A DNA stretch of 64,000 nt from Hyaloperonospora brassicae (Eukaryota; Oomycota; Peronosporomycetes; Peronosporales; Peronosporaceae): positions 434,001 to 498,000 of the forward strand of contig CANTFL010001372.1 in NCBI GenBank assembly GCA_947650285.1, given 5' to 3'. Positions 1 through 9,302 of this stretch are shown piece after piece. How positions within the stretch are numbered: the first letter of the stretch is position 1; each line of letters begins with the position of its first letter. Position numbers and translations under genes: made by a program. The notes beneath the pieces are model-generated. The model was not told the DNA's origin and ran no database searches. It saw only the letters and a list, made by a program, of their open reading frames with translations.

Positions 1-371
1 TGGGGGCAGTGCTCCGTAGGCAAGACGAGCCGGTCCGTCCCAATGATCTCGAAATCCTGGCTAATCTAATCGACAAACTATCCTTATCTGATGGAATGGA
101 TGCAGACAGATATCTGGAGTGTGACAACAATCTGGAAGAATGGGAACCAGACTCTGATGCAACTGCCACCTCTGAGCCATTTACGCGTGATGACGACAGC
201 GACGGAGACGAAAATACCATCTTCACTCATCGCGACGCGCTGAATGCTTCAATACCTTTGTCTACGTACTTATTCGCGCACAAGATCGATATTGCACACA
301 AGATTGATATTGTGGGGATGCAACTGCTGACAGAGAAATGCCGCCAACAGCTTCAACAGAGCATGTATTAG
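1..371 (+). pseudogene. C-terminal fragment, possibly pogo/Tigger-like transposase tail
   Basis: A reading frame enters from the left edge and stops at 371 (last residues QSMY), so only the 3' end of a gene is in the window. About 120 residues are visible: a Leu-rich helix near the start (LANLIDKLSLS), a strongly acidic Asp/Glu stretch, then a Leu/Gln-rich helix. An acidic linker followed by a short helical tail resembles the C-termini of pogo/Tigger-type DDE transposases, but no catalytic domain is present, so this is an inference. A 16-18-bp near-tandem duplication near 280-313 repeats the residues AHKIDI. It could equally be the end of an unrelated acidic protein. Confidence 0.3.
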
Positions 372-602
372 CAGCAAATCACCGATTATTTCTCGAAAGA
401 GTAAGCTCGGTGGCCCATACTGAAACTAGCAGCACTTACTTAAAAGCACGCAAAAATGGAATTGATATTGAATATGTTAAATCACTTAGATTTCTACTTT
501 TTTCTATATATCTTACTTTTCTAGAAACTTATTCCAATTATCCAATTCCTATAGAATATTCCTGTAGATTTTATTCAATCACATTACAATAGAGACGAAG
601 TG

Positions 603-636
603 GTGTCCTTAAAGTTGATTTCGATTTTAAGGACAC
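603..636. repeat. Perfect 11-bp inverted repeat (hairpin)
   Basis: GTGTCCTTAAA at 603-613 is the exact reverse complement of 626-636, with a 12-nt loop between. It lies about 230 bp after the transposase-like tail, so it could be the terminal inverted repeat of that element or a simple hairpin. Only the palindrome is seen directly. Confidence 0.45.
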
Positions 637-639
637 AGC

Positions 640-1045
640 GAAATTTTATAGACAAATTGCGCTCTCTAACTGTGAGTTATCTGTATGACCTTTCATCTGC
701 TGAATAGCAAGGTGGCATCCGTAGATGTTACACGTGCGGAAGCACACGACATCTAAAATCCGATTTGCCTGCTGTGTAACCCACGCCAATAGATTCTGTG
801 CCGCAATGCTACCGCTCCAAATTAAAAACAAGGTAAAGTGAGAGAGAACGTCGATTTCCAGTAGGCTCGTGGCGACTTTCTGTGAGAAACTAGGTTCGGT
901 AAAGCCTCTAAAATGTGATATAAAACAGGGCAAAGCCCCACATGACTTCGTGGAATCAAATACAAATGCCTGAATACTGGTCAGACTTGTTGGTTGCGTC
1001 AGCAACAAGCATAGTCTTTTTGTAACGGGGTAAGCCTGTTCCATA
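640..1045 (+). pseudogene. Decayed Ty3/Gypsy gag zinc-knuckle to protease fragment
   Basis: Translation near 724-765 gives a damaged CCHC knuckle of the form CYTCGSTRH, with the last Cys changed to Leu. The DNA around and after it follows the corresponding stretch of element C (roughly 53400-53100 on the - strand) for several hundred bases, including a block at about 930-950 that matches C's run of residues around KQGLAP. Several stops and indels break the frame. It is therefore an old fragment of an element in the same clade as C, in + orientation, cut off on the right by repeat R1. It has no coding capacity. Confidence 0.55.
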
Positions 1046-1054
1046 AAATTGATA

Positions 1055-1480
1055 TGATTCTATCAATTGTTGACTATAATCCATTTCGATAATATTCAAT
1101 TGACACTACTAGAAAAGAATTAATGTTGGCAGATTATTCCCCGGGGTAGTATTCGTGGTTCTTTCACTTCTTATTGAAGAAGACGCTACATCAAGTACAT
1201 TTACTACCAATCGCTGCTGGACGCGTGCAATGCGTGGTGAGCAAGAAACCCACATAAGAGATTGTAGTTTAATATAGTAAGACGAAGCCAAAGATGTTTC
1301 GTCAGGAAACTTGGCTAAATTACATACAGTTCTACGTTTCCCTTCAACAGAGCTAATTCGCTAGCTCTGCTTCTTTTCTCGCGCTTCCTCACGCTATGTG
1401 TACGTGACGTCGAGGGTTCCCAGTCTTGTAATCGATCAACACAAGGTATTTCCAGTCATTGGGTAAGAGCGTGCCCTTAG
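1055..1480. repeat. Dispersed LTR-like repeat R1, copy 1
   Basis: This stretch is closely repeated at 37597-37935 and more distantly at 39250-39550. Shared blocks include TCTATCAATTGTTGA, ACCAATCGCTGCTGGACG and GCGTGGTGAGCAAGAAACC. A length of 350-420 bp, dispersal in unrelated surroundings and the absence of coding sequence suggest solo LTRs, perhaps Copia-type. The true ends and orientation could not be fixed from the window. Confidence 0.55.
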
Positions 1481-1918
1481 GCACATTTTGAATCAGCGGT
1501 AATCACTTTTCACTCTGGTGCATCGGGCAAAGATGTTTGTCGCCTTTTTCTGAACGGAAGTCAGTGAAATACTGAAGAGATGAAAACGCCTGAGTGCAAT
1601 TATATCACGGTCCGTCTATTAATCAGTATTCGTGTCACTATCCCAAAAGTACAATTTAAATTAGCTGTAAAGGTTCTAAACTCTGACAGAATCAAATGCT
1701 GTATTTTCTAAATATACTCGAGATATGATCTCATTCTCGGTATGGTCTGACTCGAGCTCCTTAAGAGATATAAATATTGAGGTCGTATACGATAGGGTCC
1801 ACGCGCAATATTTCTAGTGAAGCTTCAGAAATTCATGAACCCGCTTTATTTTGCGAAAAAAGCGTATTTGAAGCAATCCGCTGGCCGGATAAATGAGTGT
1901 TCAGGAAAATGACATGTT
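1481..1918. other. No recognisable feature
   Basis: AT-rich sequence between repeat R1 and the LTR of element A, with no ORF or repeat that I can support. The last bases, 1914-1918 (ATGTT), are the left flank of element A. Confidence 0.5.
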
Positions 1919-3058
1919 TGTAGTAAAGCGACTATGAAATTTCTATGTAGAGGAACTGATCGCATTCCCGTTATGTCCGAGCCAGTAAACGGTTGGCTGC
2001 CCGGTCCCACATCTGGTCAGATCGCGTCCATTGAACAGTCAGACTAAAATGAATATCAGATCGGGCAGGTTGGGACCTGCGATCTTGGTTCAAGGTATGT
2101 GGCGGAAGGTAATTTTGGCGATCAGTTGATAAAGAAGGGAACCGCGATCAGGCGCAATCGCAATCAAGGGGGCGATCGAGATCATTGATTTGGTAGGTGA
2201 TCGCGAACAAGTTGGTGTGGAGCACACCATGTGGTCCGCGATCAGCAAGGCGATCCCGATCAGGCAGCGATCGTGATCGTGATCAGTGATCAGGCATGTG
2301 ATCGCAATCGTTATCAGTGATCAGGTAGGTGATCTCGATCAGACAAGTATATCAGGTGTGGGCCACGCCAGCACAAGATCGCCACCGTCTAGAGCGAGCG
2401 ACATGTGGCAAACGGTGTCCAAGACATGGTGATAGGGATAGAGATGTTGGGTTTGATTGGTTAACATTAAACAGAGTTCAATTTGCTTCAAAGTACACGT
2501 GTCGACTTCTCCTCCGGGTGGATCATTGGCCATCCGATGTCAAGGAAAGGTTTACATACTTTAATCAAGTGATATCCCTGTATTGTTTGGCCAGGGATCA
2601 AGATCTCTTAAACAACACCCCAACTGCTACTGGATGCAGGAACCCCTTTGTGGTTGAGGACTCAAGAGCGCGAGACGGATCAAATGGTCAGAAGGCTCGC
2701 GAATCAAGGTCTACCTTTGGACAAGGCGATATGTTACAGATCAGGGTGACTCATATCGATCACTCCACAAGCATACAAGTGATCGCGTGACAAATTCCGC
2801 GTGATCACACCAACCCCGATCCTGGTGTGAAAATTTCCACACCGTGATCGAACCTCGACCCCATCGCAAACACGGTCAATTTTTCCATTGACACGAGTCC
2901 ACCTGGAAGAGTGCAACCAGCCCCACCGACGGGTACACAAGGTGAGGAAGGCAATCAAGAACACGGAATTGGAAAAACCCCCTCCGTTAGTCGGTCGTCC
3001 GGGAGCCAGTGGAGAGTTGGGATCGACTCCTCAAATAAGCGATCACCACTCCACCACA
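1919..3058 (+). repeat. 5' LTR of element A (1140 bp)
   Basis: It begins TGTAGTAAAGCGACTATG and ends CCACA directly before a PBS. The same sequence occurs at 28215-29356 (inverted, nearly identical), at 11868-12882 with internal deletions, and as a diverged piece at 12887-13467. Positions 2160-2345 are packed with GATC. A 153-codon open frame (2329-2790) lies inside the LTR without recognisable domains and starts from a non-ATG codon, so I do not call it a gene. The frame that becomes gag is already open at 2888-3091. Confidence 0.88.
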
Positions 3059-4991
3059 ATGGTGCGCGTGCCCGGATCTTCTCGTGACTAGGGATTTCAC
3101 CGTGAGTTCCTGAGTGAAGATGTGAAGATAAAAGCTGAACCTGGGACGGAAGCATCGAAGACCAAGGAATCGCCACAATAGCGTGAGTCTGAAAGATTCC
3201 CAGTCCATCATAGTTCTGAGAGGGGCTCTAATGACAAGAAAATAAATGAGGAAAATCGATCACTCGATTTGGAAGAAAAACCTCGACCCCCTCCTGAGGT
3301 CCCTTCGGCGACCACCGAGGATCGTGCTACAAAGCACGATTCGCAGGGTGAAGACCCATTGGTTAAAACCGAGCAACAGTTGCCCAAACTCACACCCGCG
3401 ATCTCGAGAAAAGATCGATTGAGGACTGTGAGGATGAAAGAAACAACGACCAATCCCGATCAACGTGATCAAGTTGAGAACAAGATCCCGAAGCCGTTCA
3501 AGTTCGTGGAAGACGCGATCAAGATGGAAGGGTGGCAATATGAAGAACTGGCCAAGATGTACGAGTGGAAGATGCTTAAGAATCTACTATCAAGCGACCC
3601 AGTACTCCAAGTGCTGAGGCCAAAACTGATCGACGAGATTCAAGGTCCGGTATCGACACCGGCAAGTGCATCCAACATGCTGGAAGGAATCTATGGGACC
3701 ATGCGACTTTTGCATGAAGCTGTATTCGTGGCGGAGATGATCGATGTGAAAAGGTTGTTAAATTTTGATTAAGATCAAATTACCTGCGCATGTCGATCGT
3801 TGTACGAGAAGCTGATCCCTCTCACAGACAAAGCCAAGATTGAAGATCAAGCGCGCACCACGATCGCGGACATGACGAAGGAACACCACACCGGATCGTC
3901 GCAGTATGCCTCAGCGGAATCCGAGAGCGACTCAGAAGCCTCGACCGGCATTCAACGGATGTCACTAGGCCCCAGTGGATCCTCTTATCTGCATGATCGC
4001 GCCAAAGGAATCAAGGCTGATCCGCGATCGGCAGCTATAAGTACCACCGGAGATGACGCAGTGGCCTTACAAGTACATCTGCTGTCTTACATTGATAACG
4101 CAATGGAGCGATACGAACAGAGACAGCGGAGTCAAGCCTGCTAAGCGATCTATCCAAGACAAACGATCAAGAAGCCAAGAGCGCGAGAGACATACTTTCC
4201 GGATGTTGAGATGGAGTCGGTCGGATCGCATCAAGGTCAATCAGACTTTGGCGATCTCCGAAGGCACCCCCATACGAATCGGATCGGGAGGACTTGAGGC
4301 GTTCATTAATGGCGCCTGCGGAAGTTTCGACGAACTCAAGACCGTCTCCCCAACGTATTCGTTTCTCGGTGACCGGAGATCTGAAGAAATTTAATGGAAG
4401 AGATCGAGACGAAGATCGCGCCAGAATCTGGATCAGCAAGGTCAAGTCGGCGTTTCTAAGGGACCAAATACCGGATGAAGAAAAATGCCTGGTATTCGGT
4501 GATCTGCTGACAGGACCGGCACAAATTGACACAGTCGATTGAGTCGCACTACTCGTCGCACGTGTAAAGATCTGCTGGAAGGTTTCATGGTACGATATGA
4601 AGGATATGGTGTATCGGATGTCATACAGTATTACCACGCGCGCCAACGACCAGATGAAACCCCGCTGGAGTATTTACACCGGTTGAATGGGGAAGCGATC
4701 CGAGACAAGGTCGCGATTCGAGAAGGTAGACACGCTACGCGGCATGAACATGTGGAACAATTTATTTCTACACTGGATGATCGCGAGTTAGCGAAACAGT
4801 TGACTCTACTGCAATTGTCGGATGCCGATGACATGGAAGAAACGTTGCGTGCGTATCAGCGCATGGAAAAACTATACACGAAGACGTTGATGGGACCAGG
4901 CAAATTTCATCAGCGATCAAAAGTTCATGCTGATCAGGTTCCTCAAATCAACCCGAGCGGTACGAGAGATCAGGTTGGGAAGCGGAAGTAG
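3059..4991 (+). pseudogene. gag: Gag polyprotein pseudogene, element A
   Basis: Gag would form the virus-like particle that packages element RNA in the cytoplasm. The frame can be followed from an ATG at 3059, which overlaps the PBS, through 3269-4144. A shift at a C5 run near 4267 leads to 4294-4530, and a second shift near 4521 to 4539-4991. Stops interrupt it at 3089, 3179, 3770 and 4142. The 4294-4991 part is the retrotransposon Gag domain: a capsid-like stretch around DLKKFNGRDRDEDRARIW, then LTGPAQ and the HARQRPDETPLEYLHRLN helix region. All these lesions except the 1-bp deletion near 4521 are also present in element B. The N-terminal part (3269-3772) is charged and has no known domain. 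Confidence 0.8.
3060..3077 (+). promoter_or_regulatory. Candidate primer binding site of element A
   Basis: One base after the LTR end CCACA comes TGGTGCGCGTGCCCGG. The leading TGG would pair with the CCA end of a tRNA, as in most Ty3/Gypsy PBSs. I did not identify the tRNA. The same sequence borders element B's 5' LTR. Confidence 0.6.
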
Positions 4992-5028
4992 CAGTTCGGA
5001 GTCGGATTCAAGTAGATAGGAAGATGAC

Positions 5029-5397
5029 GTGGACTATCGCAAGGTTTGTGCGACCACCGTCTCCATTCCAGTGAAGTTAAACCAAGAGTATCGCATGTAT
5101 CATAAAGAAGCTGATTGGGTGGAGGTACTTGATCACGGAGAACGATCAAAACCGTGCACTCACTGCGGATCGATCAAGCACAATGATCGCGGTTGTTGGA
5201 AGCGATTGACCTGCCAGAAGTGCGGTCGTAAAGGTCATCCATCGGACAAGTGTTTTTACGCGTGTGCAGCTTGTGGAAAAGTGCACGAGATTGGCAAATG
5301 CCCTTTGAAAAAGTTCTACAATCTGATGCGCAAGCGGCATGTTCCCACTAAGCACGCAGGAATGTTTCCGTCCGAGGCGGATGAGATGTTAAACTAG
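5029..5397 (+). pseudogene. gag: Gag nucleocapsid segment with CCHC zinc knuckles, element A
   Basis: The 122-codon frame contains two clean zinc knuckles of form C-x2-C-x4-H-x4-C (CTHCGSIKHNDRGC and CQKCGRKGHPSDKC) and a third with one residue fewer before the His (CAACGKVHEIGKC), at about residues 44-92. Such knuckles bind element RNA and help package it. A frameshift near 4985-5030 separates it from the preceding gag frame; a Ser/Glu/Asp-rich run precedes it in the correct frame. It ends at a TAG after EADEMLN. The first codons are a convenience start: the original protein was continuous with Gag. Confidence 0.82.
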
Positions 5398-5639
5398 GAC
5401 GCTCGCCGGGTTGGAATCTGGTACGAGCCGAGCGTTCTTGGCTCTGTATATATGCATTCGTTGAGAGACAAGTGAAGAATCAAGAAGTTAACGGTCAGGC
5501 CGAGTCGGTCAATAATATACGTATTGATTCAACTTGTGTCCCGGCGATTTCAAGTGTGCAACGAATTGATGAATACAATCGATCAGCCGTGAAGATGGAG
5601 CTCGATCTCGAACCAGGGGAATCACATGGATATTGGAAC

Positions 5640-6055
5640 TATCATACCACTGGAAAGTGATTCAATCAGGCCCAAGCGGTTGGCAAGATCAATAATGAGA
5701 AGACCACTATGCTGTTTGATTCCGGTGCTGAAGTGTCAATCATCGACACCACCTTTGCTCGTACGGTAAGGTGCATGATCGACGAAAGCTAGATTCAAGA
5801 ATATGTCGGCATAGGGGAATACGCATACATGACAATTGGGCGCACGAAGATCAAGATTACATTGGACGGCTCACTAGTGTATTATTTCGACGTATGAGTC
5901 GGTGATCAAGTCGTTCGAGAGGCTATACTGGGTTTGGATTACATGGTTCCGGCGGGGATTCGCTTGGATCTAGCGGACGGAACGCTATGTCTACCCGATG
6001 AAGTCTGCATGGGTCTAGCGGGGCGTAAGCCACTATATAGATCGATCATCTAAGC
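5640..6055 (+). pseudogene. pro: Aspartic protease pseudogene, element A
   Basis: Retropepsin-type protease that would cleave the Gag-Pol polyprotein. The active-site motif LFDSGAEVS is at 5712-5738 and the second conserved region ILGLDYMVPAG is near 5925-5957. Two in-frame stops, TAG at 5790-5792 and TGA near 5896, break it between the motifs. Both are shared with element B. Confidence 0.75.
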
Positions 6056-6077
6056 GATCAACCTGAATGATCAACAC

Positions 6078-7110
6078 GTGGTTATACCGGTCGGCAAACC
6101 AACAGAAATGAGGATATGTATCGCGCCACCAAGAGCTAAACTATGGGTAAGACGAGACGTGGAGTGGGCACCAACTGTGACTACCGGGCCTGGCAGGATC
6201 AACTTTCTTCAGCTCACAAACCTATGTATTCTCGAGGTGATTTTACGCTGGGGAACTCCATTGGGGCTGTGGGTGGTAGCGGACACGATACCCCGATCGT
6301 AGGGGTACGTGTATGTGGGGTCGCGACGTTATAACGAGTGGCAGACATTAGCGTTCGAGGCTGCAAATGATCGAGAAGAGGTCTCACTCGCAACGTATGA
6401 AGGGCCATTTGTTGATAAGCGATCATATCCTACGCCGAGAAAGATTTAAAACACCAAGAATTGAAGACAGAAAAAGAGGCAAACGACCGCAGTGCTGACA
6501 AGTTACAACCTGATCAAAACGTGGTCGGCGAGGATTTGATGCACTACATAGACAAGAGTGAAAGCAATGATCGCGCTATGAAGAGCAATCAAAGATCGAT
6601 CAAGGTACATGTGACGGAACATACAAATGACGAGACGCAAGACGATGACCATGTACAAACCATGTCAAAGGAATCTAGCAGAGTGATGACGCCGAACGTG
6701 ACAGGGAGGATCGATTGCGAGAAGCCTGATCGGGGGCAGAGACGATCCATCGATCAGCCGGACGCGATCTTTACCATGGATGGTGATGGACAAAAACAGT
6801 CCAGAAATCAGTCTGACGAGATCGCGAAGGACACAGAAGAGTGGTGTATGCAGCCCGAGGAAGATATTTATCGACCAGCGAAAGTTTCTTCGTCGATCTC
6901 TACGACCCAAGGGTGCAGGAGGGGTGATCAGTCACAAGATCGGCATGAGGAGTCAAACCCTGAAGTAAAGATGGTCGACGCAAAAGATTCGGGCGAGGTA
7001 TCAGCGATTTGCTGCAAGGAGAGTCCCGCTGTCAGACAGACGGGAGTGCGATCAGAGATTGTGAGTTACAGGAACAGTCCGATCGACTGGTGAAACGGAA
7101 TGACGTCGTG
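6078..7110 (+). pseudogene. Protease-RT connector of element A, function unknown
   Basis: Between protease and RT lie two pieces. At 6078-6440 a broken frame has Trp/Pro-containing segments (AKLWVRR, WAPTVTTGPGRIN) that resemble a conserved connector seen at this place in oomycete Gypsy polyproteins. At 6461-7093 a 210-codon frame is extremely rich in Asp, Glu, Lys, Gln and Ser and shows no domain; it is probably a disordered linker. Its start at 6461 is arbitrary. Element B carries the same segment with only a few residue differences. Confidence 0.5.
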
Positions 7111-7119
7111 GCGATCGGA

Positions 7120-8168
7120 GAAGAAAAGACGGGGGTGGAACCGCTTACCGGGTCGACGTATCGTAACGAAAGTGGAGAGTTGTACGCCGAGGAGGTCGAT
7201 CAGCACATGGCAGTCCTACCGGAAGTAGTTATACCTGCGGCCGAGATATCTTTAGAAGAAATTCAAGTGGGTGACCCAGGGGAGCCACTGTCGAGTGATC
7301 AAGAGAAGTTACGACAACTAATATGGGCGAATCTCCATCTGCTAATCGGAAAAGGTAATGCCCTACCCCCTGCGGCTCGTGGAGCGGTATGTGATATTGA
7401 TGTCGGAGGCGCTAACCCGATCGCACAGAGAGTGCGACCGGTCGCTCCCAAATTTTGCGATAAGCTAGCTGATCTGATCAAGGGCTATTGACGGCGCAGA
7501 TAATTCGCCCGTCCACTTCTCCATGGGCATCACCGATCGTGGTGATCATAAAGAAGAATGGAGAAGATATTCGATTGTGAATTGCCTATAGACGAGTGAA
7601 TCAGCTGACGAGATTGATAGTTTACCCCATGCCTTTGATCAGCGACTTGCTGCAGGATATGGATAAAGCCATATGGTACATTTCCTTAGACATGGCAAGT
7701 GGTGTTTGGGTGGTGGAGATGATGGAGCAAGCGAGAGAAATTTCGGCGTTTATTACACCATCAGGCCTGTTTGAATGGCTAAGGATGCCATTTGGATTGA
7801 AGAACGCACCGCAGATTTACCAACGACTGATCGACAATGCGTTATATGGATATTTGAAGATTGATACACGTCCAACTACAATCAATTCGGGATCACCAGA
7901 TCTTATCGATGTGTTTACCGACGGGAAACCGGATTCTGACATGAAGACGTCGGTCCTTGGTCGAAGGTCATACATTGACGATATGCTGATACCGTCCCCG
8001 TCGTGGGAATCTCTCTACCGCAAAGTGGAACGATTGTTGAACGTGTGTAATCAATGGAATTTATCGATCAGTTTGGCTAAGAGCTTCTGGGGACGACGCA
8101 AGTTAGACTACCTGGGTCATCAAGTGTCTTTGGCTGAATTAGAAGCGAACCTAAAGGATCTAGGATAA
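7120..8168 (+). pseudogene. pol: Reverse transcriptase pseudogene, element A
   Basis: RT would copy element RNA into cDNA inside the particle. The fingers region is readable at 7180-7490 (LIGKGNALPPAARG, then IAQRVRPVAPKF). A frameshift at about 7490 and a TGA at about 7577 interrupt the stretch through SPWASPIVVIIKKNG. The palm follows in 7596-8168: LDMASG (first catalytic Asp, residue 32 of that frame), MPFGLKNAP, and the catalytic YIDD at 7971-7982. About 35 residues separate the FGLKNAP region from YIDD beyond what compact RTs have. The frame ends after LEANLKDLG. Every lesion named here is also in element B. Confidence 0.82.
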
Positions 8169-8171
8169 TTG

Positions 8172-9302
8172 GTAAACATACCATTTGCTCGCTCCTTACG
8201 ATCGACGCAATCGTTTCTGGGGAGCCTCAACTATTAAAGTCGATTCATCGAAGACTTTTCAGTGTACGCCTCAGTACTGTACAAATTACGAGAATACGAT
8301 TTCCATGAGGTCCGTCGAGTGTATGACGACCCGAGGACAGTGGAGGTTGCTGGGCGAAATCGGCTGTGTCATACTTACCATAAAAGCAATCTGAAATTGC
8401 ACCCAATTCCTGGGGATAATCAGGAATTGAATCCAATTGCTGGGGACGATCATGAATCACACCCAATCGCTGAGGGCGATCAGGAATTGCATCCAATTGC
8501 TGGGAGAGATCAGCAATCACACCCGATCGCTGAGGGCGATCAGGAATCGCAACCAATTGCTGAGGACGATCAGTAATCACACCCTATCGCTGAGGGGGAT
8601 CGGGAATCGCACCCAATTGCTGAGGGCTATCAGGATCCGGAAGGCAGGAGTCGCTGGGAGAAAGCAACGATTGCGTTCACTTTCTTGAAACAGAAGATAG
8701 CGACTACATCCATTTTGAAACACTTTGACTCGGATCGACCGCCATTGATTGTGGTGTACGCCAGCAAGTGGGCTGTGTTGGCTGCATAGCTGCAGAAACA
8801 TGAGGAGGTGTAATGGCCGGTCACTTTTTCAAGCCGTACGCTGAAGACCAACGAAGTTAACTATGTCATGGTGGAGAAAGAGGTACCAGCATTGCTAAGG
8901 ATGCTTGATATATGCTATAACATGCTGGTGTCTCGTGAGATCACCGTGCTGACGCGTTATTCAACCTAAGCCTTGTTTCTACACTCTTCCAGTCTCAATG
9001 GGAGATCAGGACGATGGGCTGCATTGTCATCAAACTGGACACTGGAGATCCGTCGATGTGAGAAGGGTGAAGATGAGATACTGGGTACTCTGGTAGCGTG
9101 TATAACTCTTCGACAGGAAGTGGATGCGATGTTGATCGCGATTGCACCAAAGAAACAACCACGACAAACGATCAGTATGCCTCCACCTACGGTCGAAGAG
9201 GAAGAAAATATCTGGGTGGCTAGTTTTGATGGGTCTGCTAGAGTGAAGAGAAAGTGTGGAGCATGCAGCGCGATCGTATGGAGATTACCAGGTTGAAAGG
9301 AT
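8172..9302 (+). pseudogene. pol: RT connection and start of RNase H, element A
   Basis: A readable frame through SFLGSLNYYSRF (about 8210-8250) is the RT thumb/connection of Gypsy elements. It is interrupted by a 240-bp minisatellite, then resumes with WEKATIAFTFLKQKIATTSILKHFD. Stops near 8574, 8788 and 8813, a further break near 8968 and a TGA at 9294-9296 break the frame. The last part contains FDGSARVKRK at about 9224-9253, whose Asp is the first RNase H catalytic residue. The next ORF continues in the same frame after that TGA. Confidence 0.7.
8395..8634 (+). repeat. In-frame 30-bp minisatellite, 8 units, element A
   Basis: Eight consecutive 30-bp units, each a variant of the pattern that encodes (S/L)HPIAEGDQE, fill exactly 240 bp. 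The unit length is a multiple of three, so copy number can change without shifting the pol frame. A TAA lies between units six and seven. The array sits in the RT connection region, where Gypsy elements normally have a short loop. Confidence 0.9.

Noticed and set aside
2329..2790. 153-codon ORF inside the LTR of A, also present in two other LTR copies
   Set aside because: The copies are too similar for conservation to mean anything, the start is not ATG, no domain is visible, and the diverged LTR at 12887-13467 has stops in this frame.
8395..8634. CRISPR-like array
   Set aside because: Units are contiguous 30-mers without spacers, in frame inside pol, and the genome is eukaryotic.
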